Positions 1 through 7,789 of a DNA stretch of 27,300 nucleotides are shown piece by piece (position 1 is the stretch's first letter; each line of letters starts with the position of its first letter). The stretch comes from a virus. The notes under the pieces were generated by a model that saw only the letters and a list, made by a program, of their open reading frames with translations, did not search any database and was not told where the DNA came from. The position numbers and the translations under genes were made by a program. The stretch lies in the IMG/VR virus record IMGVR_UViG_3300027782_000298, positions 1 to 27,300 of that record. The stretch is one strand, 5' to 3'.

Positions 1-1153
1 TTGCTCCTGTACCTGCGGATGTCAAAACTTGACCAGCAGTTCCTTGAGAAGCATCAAAGCTAACTGTTCCTGTAACGCTTAAATCTACAAAACTACCATT
101 TTTAGGCGTTGTTGCACCAATGGTAATGTTATCCATTGTTCCTACATTAGTAGGCTTAATTTCAACCGAGCCTGTGCCCGTAGGATTTATATGAACATGA
201 CCAGTACCAGTAGGACTAATGTCTATTTGTGCGTTTGCACCATTAATATTTGTAGCTACATTAATTGACACATTGTCACCACCACCGCCACCCATACTAA
301 TTTGGGTTGTTCCAGCAGAGTTTTTAAGGGATAAACCGCCTGAGTTGGTAGCTTGAACGATTGGTGTAGTTACGCTAGTGGAAGCTGTTGCAGTAGTAAA
401 TGCACCTGTTGATGCGGTGGTAGCGCCAATGGTAGTACCATTAATCGTGCCGCCTGTAATTGCCACAGCGTTGGCGTTTTGCGTTGACATTGAGCCAAAG
501 CCACTAATGTCTGTATTAGTTAATACGACTGTGCCTGTGTATCCGTTTACGCTTGTTACCGCATCGGTATTGTCTACCTTCTGCCATGCCGAGCCGTTAT
601 ATACCGCCCAATCACCCACCACCCAATCTGTAATGCCGTTGAGGTTAGTGCTACCAGCAACACTAACAACATAGTAATAACCCTTAGTACCCACAGAACT
701 GGTGAGAGTAGGTGTATTAGTGCTTGCATTCCATGTTCCTTGATAGCTTAATGCGCCTAGTACTGCGGCTGGTAACTGAGCAATAGGTACTGTGCCACTA
801 CCATCTAAACTTGCAACGCCATTAGCTACGCCTTTTGTTGCAGTTGCAACATAATCGCTAATAGTAACGCCTGACATTGAGCCGCCAGTAACAGATATGT
901 TATTACTGTTTTGCGTAGACATCGTGCCAAGACCAGTAATGTCCGTACTTGGTACAGTTGCACTAGCTGTCATTGTTGCTGTGCCATTACCCTTTACATA
1001 ACCAGTTAGGGTTGCTGCTCCAGTACCACCGTTAGCTACAGGGACAGTACCAACTAAAGTATGGTCAGCGTTCCAATCACTAGGGCGTACTAACGATGTG
1101 TCTGCATCGTCAGGTATTGTTGATACCTTACTGTGCTTTACGGTAATAGCCAT
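1..1153 (-). CDS. Tail fibre protein, C-terminus cut by the left edge
   Basis: The frame opens with ATG at 1153 and stays open to base 1, giving 384 visible codons. Its ATG shares one base with the portal stop (TAATG), so the two genes are translationally coupled. The protein is rich in Gly, Thr, Asn and Ser with short beta-type repeats, as in trimeric phage fibres. The N-terminus has a DWNADHT segment followed by VANGGTGA, which is common in fibre N-termini. Two copies of an STQN...TGG module follow, near residues 84 and 230, then TGGTINGTTIG and two SPTGTG/NPTGTG repeats. It probably binds the host surface or forms the fibre shaft. The receptor-binding tip is expected beyond the edge. Family assignment is firm; exact role is inferred. 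Confidence 0.8.
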   Translation of the reverse strand, partial: MAITVKHSKVSTIPDDADTSLVRPSDWNADHTLVGTVPVANGGTGAATLTGYVKGNGTATMTASATVPSTDITGLGTMSTQNSNNISVTGGSMSGVTISDYVATATKGVANGVASLDGSGTVPIAQLPAAVLGALSYQGTWNASTNTPTLTSSVGTKGYYYVVSVAGSTNLNGITDWVVGDWAVYNGSAWQKVDNTDAVTSVNGYTGTVVLTNTDISGFGSMSTQNANAVAITGGTINGTTIGATTASTGAFTTATASTSVTTPIVQATNSGGLSLKNSAGTTQISMGGGGGDNVSINVATNINGANAQIDISPTGTGHVHINPTGTGSVEIKPTNVGTMDNITIGATTPKNGSFVDLSVTGTVSFDASQGTAGQVLTSAGTGA

Positions 1154-3489
1154 TATTGGACTCCAGTAATTTTGCCGTCAGGCCCACGCATAATTGTTTT
1201 TGGCTCGTGCATTTTGGCTATCAAAGCTGCTAACATTTCTGTTAACTGCTGATTGCTCATTTGCATTTGGTCTAAAGCTGGTTTAAGTGGATGGTCTGCC
1301 ATTTGTGAGTACCCCATAGAATCTTGTAGTATTTTAGCTTGTTCAACGCTTTCCATATATGCGGCAGAGCCGTCATCTAGTCCAGCACCAATACGAGCAG
1401 TTTCAAGTCTTGTTGCATTGTCTAAGTAAGCGACAAGAATAGACTTGTTGTTTTCTTCTTGTGACTTCTGCTTACTAGCTTCTAGCTTCATTTGCTCTAA
1501 CTGAGCAGTAAACTGTGCCTCACGCTCATTTCTGTCGTTTTCCAACTGGAATTTAAGCTGGTTTTCTTGCGCCTGGTACTCTTGTTTAGCCTTCTCAAGC
1601 TGCATTTCCATCTGCATCTTCTGTTGCTCAAGCTGTGACTCAACTTGCATCTTCTGTTGCTCTGCCTGCATCTTTTGTTGCTCAAGTTGCATCTGTGCTT
1701 GCAATTTTTGTTGCTCTGCGGAAGGTGGTTGAGGCTGACCTTCTTTGGCTTTAGCTTGCTCACGGAATTTATCGGCAGTTTCGTCAATAATTCCTTCAAG
1801 TTGCTTACCAGCTTTGAACGCTGTAACGCCAAATTTCAGCATTTCTACTAACATTGGGGTTAATTCAGGCGCTTGTTGTGCGGCAGGTAAGGCGCTTTGC
1901 ATAAATGAACTAACGGCTGACAAGAAAGCAATACGGTCTTGCTTTTCTTGCTGCTCATCTTGGTAAATCATTGAATCAGAAGTAACTTCTATGCGGAAGT
2001 TTTTACTGGCTTCATTACGCAATAAGGCTAAAGCCTGTGGAATCATCTGCCTGTCTTGTTCAGACAGTTGCATTGCACCAGAAATCTGAATCAGCGTTTC
2101 ATCAGTAAAGTGATTGCAGATAATCTGCGCTTTAATGGTTAACAATGAAGTAGCAAAGTCTACGACTGCGTGTTGCTGAGTCTTTAAGCGACCAGCAGCG
2201 TTGTTTGACTTGATAATCTGTGCGCCAAGGGTTTCGCTTGGGTCGGTTTGACCACGCTGAATATCAGCAATACCCATCAATTCATAAATTTGACCCTTAA
2301 CTTGCTCCATTGCTTGATAACATTGTTGCAACGCACTAGCAAATGGGGCTATGTCTACAAGGTCAATAGCACCTTTCATGCCTTGCTTTTCAGCAAATGC
2401 CATCCAGTTGTTTACTGGTATCAAGGTGTTGTTTTCGCCTTCAGAGAACAGTCGTGCTAATTCGCTGTTAGAGGCGTCATATACACCACGCACTTTAAGG
2501 GCATTGATTAAGCCGTCAATTCTGTCGCACAGAACATCTAACTCTCTTGCTTGGTCTTGGTAAATGACGAAATCAGGGATAGGTTCAAGGCTATCAGTTG
2601 TAAGAGTGGCGTAGAGAGGTTTTGGGCAAGGCCAAAAGTTTTCCAAGCCCAATGGGTCATCTCGTTCATCCAATATCTTTCCGAGGGACTTAGAAATCCA
2701 CAATACTTTTCCTGTTTCTTTGTCCCAGATTTCATAGACTAGAGCCTCATATACACCATCATCAGATTTGTAAGATTGCTTGAGGTCGTCAGGTTTAGTG
2801 TCAAGCGGTATTTTGCCGCCTAATTCTTCACCAAAACGCTCAACCAATGCTGGGCGACTCATATAAACCTTGCGCCATACAGCAGTTACTTCTTCCCAAG
2901 TCCTAGCGACTGTGTGTCCAAAGTCTTTCCAATGGACATAATCTACAGGGCAACACTCGTACTCAATGCGCTCTTGGTTTTCATTCTCCATACCTTCTGG
3001 AGTTTCTGCCTCATCAGTATCTTCGGTAACGCTAAAGCCATCTTCAGGTGCGCCATCAGCTTCGCCTGACATTTCGCCAACAATGTGTGGCTCATAACGA
3101 ACCCAGCTAACGCCACGACCACCTAATAAGCGGTCTAATACTGCGTTGTTCATTGCAGACTTGTAGTCACCATAATGCTCAATCTCGAACTCTAAAGCTC
3201 GCTCAAGCATCATTGAGGCTACACGCCCTATTGGGTCATTGTCCCTAAATCTACGGCTAACATCAGGGCGAGGAAGTCTTGCAAAGATAGCTGGCTGAAT
3301 AGTCTGTACATTGCTCCAGAGTATGTTAAATCGAGCATTAGGGTTTCTGTCGTAGCGGCTATCATCTTTGTATTTCTTTACAATGCGGTCAACTCTGGCT
3401 TCCCATCGCTTAAATGAGCGCTCATAGCCCATAATGGTTTTGTACCAGTCTTCATAACTGTGGTCTACAGTTGCCTTGTCATTCGCCAT
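1153..3489 (-). CDS. Portal protein (P22-like)
   Basis: This is the dodecameric vertex through which DNA is packaged and ejected. I chose the ATG at 3489 (778 residues, MANDKATV start) because it overlaps the large-terminase stop as TGATG and has AGGGAG upstream; an in-frame ATG at 3528 would add 13 residues inside terL. The body resembles portals of P22-like podoviruses, including the GIADIQRGQTDPSETLGAQ stretch. Residues about 585-673 are a Gln/Met/Glu-rich coiled coil built of repeated QQKMQ units, consistent with the long helical C-terminal barrel of P22-type portals. It lies directly downstream of terL, the classical head-module order. Length fits this portal class. The glutamine richness of the tail is unusual but looks intact. 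Confidence 0.88.
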   Translation of the reverse strand: MANDKATVDHSYEDWYKTIMGYERSFKRWEARVDRIVKKYKDDSRYDRNPNARFNILWSNVQTIQPAIFARLPRPDVSRRFRDNDPIGRVASMMLERALEFEIEHYGDYKSAMNNAVLDRLLGGRGVSWVRYEPHIVGEMSGEADGAPEDGFSVTEDTDEAETPEGMENENQERIEYECCPVDYVHWKDFGHTVARTWEEVTAVWRKVYMSRPALVERFGEELGGKIPLDTKPDDLKQSYKSDDGVYEALVYEIWDKETGKVLWISKSLGKILDERDDPLGLENFWPCPKPLYATLTTDSLEPIPDFVIYQDQARELDVLCDRIDGLINALKVRGVYDASNSELARLFSEGENNTLIPVNNWMAFAEKQGMKGAIDLVDIAPFASALQQCYQAMEQVKGQIYELMGIADIQRGQTDPSETLGAQIIKSNNAAGRLKTQQHAVVDFATSLLTIKAQIICNHFTDETLIQISGAMQLSEQDRQMIPQALALLRNEASKNFRIEVTSDSMIYQDEQQEKQDRIAFLSAVSSFMQSALPAAQQAPELTPMLVEMLKFGVTAFKAGKQLEGIIDETADKFREQAKAKEGQPQPPSAEQQKLQAQMQLEQQKMQAEQQKMQVESQLEQQKMQMEMQLEKAKQEYQAQENQLKFQLENDRNEREAQFTAQLEQMKLEASKQKSQEENNKSILVAYLDNATRLETARIGAGLDDGSAAYMESVEQAKILQDSMGYSQMADHPLKPALDQMQMSNQQLTEMLAALIAKMHEPKTIMRGPDGKITGVQ

Positions 3490-4829
3490 CAAATTCTCCC
3501 TCTTGACACAACTTGCTTTTGTTTCCACAAGTCATTCAAGCTAACATCAGTTTGTCCTACCAAAAGCCCTTTGATGGAGTTATCCGTTGTGGGCAACTTA
3601 GCTTCTTCTTTCCAGGCAATACTTAACATCCTAAAAGCATCAGCACCATGAGAAGTCCAATCGTGCCTAGGTTTATCCCTAAAGACTTTCTTGTCCTCAT
3701 CGTACTCACGCTGGTACTGCCTTAAACATTCAATGCCATCCTCACACTTATGGTCAAACCAAGCTCTAGTTAACGCTAGTCGTGTTGCTTGTATACCATC
3801 TTGAAGTGACAACATTGGCACAATTTTCATAGATTTTAGCTCAATTTTGTCAGAAAGTTGCTCAATTATTGACTTATTTGACGCTAATGTTTTTGCTCTT
3901 GCATCGTGAGGTAAATAATGTGTGCCATACACATAGCCTCTTTCTCGTTCTCGACTAGCAATAATGCCAGCATAAAACGCTACTGGTTGACCATTACTTG
4001 AGTGGTAATCCAGCAATCTAATCTCGCCATGCACCACTTGAAACCACCATATAGCGGTGTCATCGGAGTAACCCAAGTCCCAGGCTGTATGCACAGGAAA
4101 CATAGGGTCATACTCTATTTCTCTTATGCGGCCTTGGTCGGTAAGCTGACGCATTTCCTTGCCGTAGTACGCTCCAATAATGGCTGACTCAAAGTCACAC
4201 TCCCACTCAGCTAAATATTGGTCTTGGGTTTGCATCTTCCTAGCATCGTCTAATTCTTCTTGGGGAATTAAGCCAGTCTGACTAGCTCTTAGCGTTTTTA
4301 CATACCAAGAGTCATCTTTGGTAGCGTTGTTATATATTTCCCAGAATTGGTTATGCCCTTTGGGTGTCCCAATAAACACAGCCCATCCCCTGCGGTCACT
4401 TAAAAGAGGCCTTAAAACTGCACCCCATAAGGATGGTTTCATGTCGGCAAACTCATCTAGCACTACGCCATCAAGATACAAACCACGCAGACTGTCAGCG
4501 TTATCAGCACCAAACAAACGAATCCTTGCCCCATTAATTAATTCCACCCATAGTTCTGAAACATTGTGATTAGCCCTTACAGGCTCTGAAAAGCGCATTA
4601 GGTAGTCAAAGGCAATACTCTTAGCCTGGGCATAATATGGCGCTAAATACGCATATCTGCCATCTTCCTTGCCATCAACTAAAGCCTTGTATATAAGGTC
4701 ATTAATGCAAGCAACAGTCTTTCCGCAGCGTCTGTGAGCTACGATAACTGCCCAACGCTCTTGGCGCTCATGAAAGTCTAGGAATACATCTCTTGGACAA
4801 TAGTCCAATTCAACCTCTAAATCATCCAT
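3489..4829 (-). CDS. terL: Terminase large subunit
   Basis: This is the ATPase and nuclease motor that cuts the concatemer and pumps DNA into the prohead. Visible motifs are Walker A AHRRCGKT (about 31-38), Walker B VVLDE (122-126) and the coupling motif GTP (154-156). The RNase H-like nuclease has D251 in AWDLG, the acidic pair 256-257, and a late D397 in GADAF. At 446 residues it is complete. The ATG at 4829 overlaps the methyltransferase stop by eight bases, so coupling is likely; no strong SD is seen. The absence of obvious cos or terminal repeats in the window leaves the packaging mode open. Confidence 0.95.
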   Translation of the reverse strand: MDDLEVELDYCPRDVFLDFHERQERWAVIVAHRRCGKTVACINDLIYKALVDGKEDGRYAYLAPYYAQAKSIAFDYLMRFSEPVRANHNVSELWVELINGARIRLFGADNADSLRGLYLDGVVLDEFADMKPSLWGAVLRPLLSDRRGWAVFIGTPKGHNQFWEIYNNATKDDSWYVKTLRASQTGLIPQEELDDARKMQTQDQYLAEWECDFESAIIGAYYGKEMRQLTDQGRIREIEYDPMFPVHTAWDLGYSDDTAIWWFQVVHGEIRLLDYHSSNGQPVAFYAGIIASRERERGYVYGTHYLPHDARAKTLASNKSIIEQLSDKIELKSMKIVPMLSLQDGIQATRLALTRAWFDHKCEDGIECLRQYQREYDEDKKVFRDKPRHDWTSHGADAFRMLSIAWKEEAKLPTTDNSIKGLLVGQTDVSLNDLWKQKQVVSRGRI

Positions 4830-5535
4830 ATATGCGTTTTGAAGCTATTTCAAAGTAATTAGCGTCTTGTTCTATACCTATGAATTTGCGGTTTAAATTC
4901 TTGCAAGCTACGCCAGTAGTGCCAGAACCCATGCAGTTATCAAGCACAGTATCACCTTGATTTGTATAGGTTTTTACAAGATATTCAAGCAAATCTACAG
5001 GCTTTTGAGTGGGGTGAAATCCTCTTTGTTGTTTAAATTCTAATATTCTAGTGGGGTATCTGACACCATCATTAATAGTAGTTGTTTGTTTCATTAATGC
5101 GCCAGTTACTTCATTTACTCTAGGGCTTTTGTCCCTTGTAATAGAGTAAGGCTTGCCTGTTTCCATTTGTGGATTGTATAAAGGCTTACCATTAGAAAAA
5201 ACACATATATCTTCTATGTTGTTTAAAGGTCTGTTTTTTACTTGAAATGGGTCTACGCCTTGGGGTTTTTTCCATATCCAGTTGTACTTAAACTGTTTAA
5301 TGCTTGACGCTATCAAAGCAGTAGTAAAGGGCTGACTAGCAAATAACACTATTGCCCCATTGTCTTTAATAATGCGCTTATATTGCGCCCAAAGGGGTTC
5401 AAAAGGTATAACGCTGTCCCATTTACAAGCAGTAGTGCCATAAGGCAGGTCACAAATAATAGCGTCTATGGATTTGTCAAGGATGGTTTTCATTACTTCT
5501 AAGCAATCCCCTTGTATTAGCTTTATTTCTTCCAA
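4822..5535 (-). CDS. Beta-class DNA methyltransferase (N6-adenine or N4-cytosine)
   Basis: This is an S-adenosylmethionine-dependent DNA methyltransferase. The catalytic motif IV DLPYG (29-33) precedes the SAM-binding motif I DNCMGSGTTG (199-208), the order that defines the beta class. DLPYG is an accepted variant of DPPY. The start is read as TTG at 5535: it keeps the conserved IKLIQGDCLEVM opening, whereas the next in-frame ATG at codon 15 would remove it. It overlaps the small terminase candidate by 13 bases and terL by 3-8 bases, so it is embedded in the packaging operon. No cognate restriction enzyme is nearby, so it is an orphan, perhaps protecting phage DNA or marking packaging sites. 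Target sequence is unknown. Confidence 0.9.
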   Translation of the reverse strand: MEEIKLIQGDCLEVMKTILDKSIDAIICDLPYGTTACKWDSVIPFEPLWAQYKRIIKDNGAIVLFASQPFTTALIASSIKQFKYNWIWKKPQGVDPFQVKNRPLNNIEDICVFSNGKPLYNPQMETGKPYSITRDKSPRVNEVTGALMKQTTTINDGVRYPTRILEFKQQRGFHPTQKPVDLLEYLVKTYTNQGDTVLDNCMGSGTTGVACKNLNRKFIGIEQDANYFEIASKRIYG

Positions 5536-5852
5536 GACACCACCATGCGTTGAGGTGCTTTAGCATCGCCAACGACTTCAGTCCTGGCTAACTTAGGCAC
5601 AGAGTATTCAACAAGGTTTTGTACTATCTCGCAGGCTTTGGCAGGATTAGGTTGCACAATCCACTTTCCAGCAAGGTCATCATAGATGCCTTCTGCGGTG
5701 CTTTGTATCCACGATTGTATAAAAGGTAGGTTGCTATCTAAAATAGCTTTGACGGCTTCACGAGCCTCTGTAGTGGCTTTATTAGGTATTCCAGCCTTAC
5801 GGCCAGCCCTATTTAAGTTCTTTTCTACAGACTTCGACAGTTTTTTATCCAT
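5523..5852 (-). CDS. Probable terminase small subunit
   Basis: A 109-residue basic protein whose N-terminal GRKAGIPNKATTEAREAV stretch is typical of short phage proteins encoded beside terL. The rest is helical, with a conserved-looking VEYSVPKLART segment. Role as the DNA-recognition subunit of terminase is inferred from size, basic N-terminus and position as first gene of the packaging operon, with the methyltransferase interposed before terL. The start is ATG at 5852; GAG about 7 bases upstream is a weak SD. Upstream lies a 136-base AT-rich divergent spacer. It could instead be an unassigned packaging-associated protein. Confidence 0.6.
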   Translation of the reverse strand: MDKKLSKSVEKNLNRAGRKAGIPNKATTEAREAVKAILDSNLPFIQSWIQSTAEGIYDDLAGKWIVQPNPAKACEIVQNLVEYSVPKLARTEVVGDAKAPQRMVVSWKK

Positions 5853-5988
5853 ACATTCTCAAGTGATTGATTTGTAAAGGTTTTAATTTTACTACAAATT
5901 TAATTTAAATAAACCCTAACTAATTGTCATTTCAACGGTCTTGTATGTAGGAAGGCAATAAAGCCAACCACCAAAACACCAGGAAATT
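5853..5988. promoter_or_regulatory. AT-rich divergent spacer, probable promoters
   Basis: This spacer separates the minus-strand packaging operon (start 5852) from the plus-strand small gene (start 5989), so it should carry a promoter in each direction. On the minus strand TTGAAA and TATTTA about 18 bases apart form a weak candidate. On the plus strand I found no convincing -35/-10 pair. The plus-strand ribosome site AGGA at 5981-5984 sits 4 to 5 bases before the ATG. Confidence 0.4.
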
Positions 5989-6156
5989 ATGCACACAAAT
6001 CTAAATACCCAAGTAACAGAACAAAATGCAAATAAATCTAAAATCTTTGACAATGCTTATGTAATGGCAAAAGAGCTTTTTCCAGAGCTAAAACACCAAC
6101 AATGGACAACTATAGCAAGCTGCATAATTCAAGTACTTTTTAAAGATAAACATTGA
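5989..6156 (+). CDS. Isolated 55-residue protein, moron-like
   Basis: The frame starts at ATG 5989 with AGGA a few bases upstream and ends at TGA 6154-6156. The protein has a polar N-terminal 20 residues (NTQVTEQNANKSK) followed by a helical segment containing AKELFPELKHQQW and a hydrophobic end, ASCIIQVLF. I recognise no family. It is the only plus-strand gene between two minus-strand blocks and is followed within a few bases by a strong intrinsic terminator, so it forms its own transcription unit. That architecture is typical of morons, which often encode anti-defence, exclusion or host-modifying proteins. That function is only an inference here. Confidence 0.6.
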   Translation: MHTNLNTQVTEQNANKSKIFDNAYVMAKELFPELKHQQWTTIASCIIQVLFKDKH

Positions 6157-6157
6157 T

Positions 6158-6180
6158 AAGGGGGCGAAAGCCCCTTTTTT
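6158..6180 (+). terminator. Intrinsic terminator after the 55-residue gene
   Basis: The stem GGGGC/GCCCC (6161-6165 with 6170-6174) closes a GAAA tetraloop, is extended by one G-T and two A-T pairs, and runs into six T residues at 6175-6180. The arrangement terminates plus-strand transcription. Read on the minus strand it lacks a T-run, so it is not symmetric. Confidence 0.88.
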
Positions 6181-6400
6181 AACCAACAATATCTACATCG
6201 TGTAGTCTGTTCATTGCCTTAGATAATGCCTCTTTACGCTTCATTCTTTGGTTAGCCTTCTTATTCAGAATGTTGCTATCGTCTAGCTCTAATGGAGGAT
6301 TGTGGTCTTGACGCTTCTTTTGTTGCTTCTCTAGCGTAGACTGTTTATGTGGTCTAAGCATTGCATCTTCTTTTTTGTACTTGCGGCTCATGTGTTCCAT
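6179..6400 (-). CDS. Small basic phage protein, unknown function
   Basis: A 73-residue, highly charged protein rich in Lys, Arg, Gln and Asn, predicted helical, without membrane segments or Cys. The ATG at 6400 shares one base with the stop of the preceding 56-residue gene (TAATG) and has AAGGA six bases upstream, which favours it over the ATG three codons later. It is the last of a chain of short overlapping genes. I recognise no domain. Its basic character would allow nucleic-acid binding or a virion-internal role, but that is speculation. Confidence 0.65.
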   Translation of the reverse strand: MEHMSRKYKKEDAMLRPHKQSTLEKQQKKRQDHNPPLELDDSNILNKKANQRMKRKEALSKAMNRLHDVDIVG

Positions 6401-6570
6401 TACATATCCTTCATTTTTTCAGTAATGACATCTTTTCTTGTCTTGGCGGCTTCTTTAAAGTCTTTAGCGCTTGGCGCACCTTTGCTACCAGCTTTACGCA
6501 TTTTCTCACCAGAGCCAGCAGCTATACGCTTTTGCTTTGCATGAATATTGGCATAAAGACCAGGTTTCAT
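6400..6570 (-). CDS. 56-residue basic protein (KPGLYANIHAKQKRI type)
   Basis: The frame runs from ATG 6570 to TAA 6400-6402. Its opening, KPGLYANIHAKQKRIAAGSG, followed by GEKMRKAGSKGAPSAKDFKEAAKT, matches a small protein seen in many tailed phages and not functionally characterised to my knowledge. The ATG overlaps the stop of the upstream gene (ATGA) and the stop overlaps the next ATG (TAATG), so it is locked into the operon by coupling. The high Lys/Gly content and lack of hydrophobic segments suggest a soluble, possibly nucleic-acid-contacting protein. Confidence 0.82.
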   Translation of the reverse strand: MKPGLYANIHAKQKRIAAGSGEKMRKAGSKGAPSAKDFKEAAKTRKDVITEKMKDM

Positions 6571-6758
6571 TTAGAGTCACGCTTACCAAGGAAACGACCA
6601 TAAGCTTCTTCTAATGTAGCTTTACGCTTACCTTTAGCATTATCACGCTCTACATTGAGTGCAATGGCTACTGCCTGTTTTTTAGGCTTTCCAGCTTTCA
6701 TTTCAGCTTTAATATTTTTGCCTACGCTTTGGGCGCTACCTGACTTATCAAGTGGCAT
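6567..6758 (-). CDS. 63-residue conserved small phage protein
   Basis: The protein begins MPLDKSGSAQSVGKNIKAEM and contains GKPKKQAVAIALNVER, a combination recurrent in small proteins of tailed phages and typically paired with the KPGLYANIHAK protein that follows here. Function is unknown. The ATG at 6758 overlaps the stop of the MPQG-repeat gene as TAATG, and its own stop overlaps the next ATG as ATGA. It is helical and basic. Confidence 0.8.
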   Translation of the reverse strand: MPLDKSGSAQSVGKNIKAEMKAGKPKKQAVAIALNVERDNAKGKRKATLEEAYGRFLGKRDSK

Positions 6759-7084
6759 TACTGTCTACCTTGGAAATACTTAGCAATATTAGCCATATTT
6801 GGGTTTGCAGCATCACCTTGACCAGCTAATTGAGCATTGGCGGCAGCTTGAAGTTGAGCCAAACGGTTCATTGGTTGACCTTGCGGCATACCTTGGGGCA
6901 TACCCTGTGGCATTCCTTGTGGCATAGCTTGAGGCATAGCCTGTGTAGGCATACCAGTCATAGCGCCACCAGCTACAGTACGGTTGATGTTTTGCATTAA
7001 AGCCATTTCTTCTGGAGTGTACTTGCCACTTGACTTGGACATTTGTAAGACATAAGCCATGTCTTTAGGGTTGTAGGTTGGCAT
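6758..7084 (-). CDS. Met-Pro-Gln-Gly repeat protein, unknown function
   Basis: A 108-residue protein with a helical N-terminus (TYNPKDMAYVLQMSKSSG), a central low-complexity tract of MPQA/MPQG tetrapeptides (about residues 49-68) and an Ala/Gln-rich helical C-terminus ending NIAKYFQGRQ. AGGAG stands six bases before the ATG at 7084. Tandem Met-Pro-Gln repeats form a flexible extended linker. The gene sits between the ferritin-like gene and the small basic genes and looks like a virion-associated or assembly protein, but I know no assigned family. Confidence 0.7.
   Translation of the reverse strand: MPTYNPKDMAYVLQMSKSSGKYTPEEMALMQNINRTVAGGAMTGMPTQAMPQAMPQGMPQGMPQGMPQGQPMNRLAQLQAAANAQLAGQGDAANPNMANIAKYFQGRQ
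6879..6938 (-). repeat. Five 12-bp tandem units encoding MPQG/MPQA
   Basis: The units (plus-strand reading CCTTGNGGCATA with variants) start at 6879, 6891, 6903, 6915 and 6927. Differences between copies are mostly at third codon positions, so the peptide repeat has been kept while the DNA drifted. A further degenerate copy follows to about 6952. Confidence 0.85.
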
Positions 7085-7092
7085 AGGTACTC

Positions 7093-7452
7093 CTATTTAA
7101 GAAAGCGTAGTTTATAAGTGGTTGAATCTACTAAATCAGCTATGGCATCTATTAAATTGCATAGTTGCTCATCTTGCGGCAAATCTTGCCTAGCTTCTTT
7201 TATGAACTTCTGAAGGCTTTGCAAGTATTTAATTGGGTCTTTTGGCTGGTGGTATACGCTTGGGAAGGTAGTAATCTTGTCGTATGCGCCCATATAGGCT
7301 TCTACATAAGCATCTACTAATTCCACAATTCCATCGTAATACTCACCAAGAGCCATGTGCTTTGAGAAAGAATCGGTTGACCAATGAAAGAAATGGGTGT
7401 TTGTTGCGCTGTGCAACATAGTGGCGGCAAACATCGCTACATTGTCATTCAT
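7093..7452 (-). CDS. Ferritin-like / DUF5856-type protein
   Basis: A 119-residue all-helical protein with the pattern LHSATNTHFFHWSTDSFSKH, EYYDGIVELVDAYVEAYMG and a C-terminal helix LCNLIDAIADLVDSTTYKL. The HW...H...YYD...E spacing recalls half of a ferritin/Dps four-helix bundle, and phages carry a DUF5856 family of this appearance. Possible roles are metal binding or protection of DNA from oxidation; full metal-site conservation is not evident. GAAAGG precedes the ATG at 7452. It is 10 bases from the VRR-NUC gene, in the same operon. Confidence 0.6.
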   Translation of the reverse strand: MNDNVAMFAATMLHSATNTHFFHWSTDSFSKHMALGEYYDGIVELVDAYVEAYMGAYDKITTFPSVYHQPKDPIKYLQSLQKFIKEARQDLPQDEQLCNLIDAIADLVDSTTYKLRFLK

Positions 7453-7462
7453 GGAAAACCTT

Positions 7463-7744
7463 TCAAAGTTCGTACAATTTTAGCACTTCTATTGACTCTT
7501 GCACACAATTTACCCTATGTAAAGGGCCGCCCCTCCAATTAGCAAAAAGGGTTATTTGCTGGGGAGTTAGCTTTTTATCCTCACCATCCTTAACTTCTAT
7601 TAAAATAGTTTGGTCTTCATAGCACACCATTAGGTCAGGGATTCCTCCACCGACTGTATGTAAAAGGAAAACATCAGCGCCATAATCTCGTAGCGCTTTA
7701 ACAACATCCTTTTGATTTTTATCAACTTTTTTAATATAAGACAT
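7463..7744 (-). CDS. VRR-NUC domain nuclease
   Basis: A complete 93-residue stand-alone VRR-NUC protein of the PD-(D/E)XK superfamily. The core is visible: GGGIPDL with D37, then ILIEVKDGE with E50 and K52, then the LTPQQ helix (59-63). Family members cleave branched DNA such as Holliday junctions or flaps, so it may resolve replication or recombination intermediates before packaging. It is first gene of the 7744-6179 block and is divergent from the metallophosphoesterase gene with a 45-base spacer containing a symmetric promoter-like palindrome. Confidence 0.88.
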   Translation of the reverse strand: MSYIKKVDKNQKDVVKALRDYGADVFLLHTVGGGIPDLMVCYEDQTILIEVKDGEDKKLTPQQITLFANWRGGPLHRVNCVQESIEVLKLYEL

Positions 7745-7767
7745 AATTCTATGTTAGTGTTTGTCAA

Positions 7768-7780
7768 CTTATAGTATAAG
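7768..7780. promoter_or_regulatory. Symmetric bidirectional -10 palindrome
   Basis: CTTATAGTATAAG is a perfect palindrome around one central base in the 45-base spacer between divergent starts at 7744 and 7790. Each strand therefore reads a -10-like hexamer (TATAGT on plus, TATACT on minus) at a workable distance from its gene. No good -35 was found for either strand. It could also be an operator. Confidence 0.55.
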
Positions 7781-7789
7781 GCGAATCTA

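Noticed and set aside
378-674. 98-residue plus-strand frame rich in Val and Pro
   Set aside because: It is antisense to the fibre gene; its composition reflects the Thr/Gly codons of the fibre, and it has no SD.
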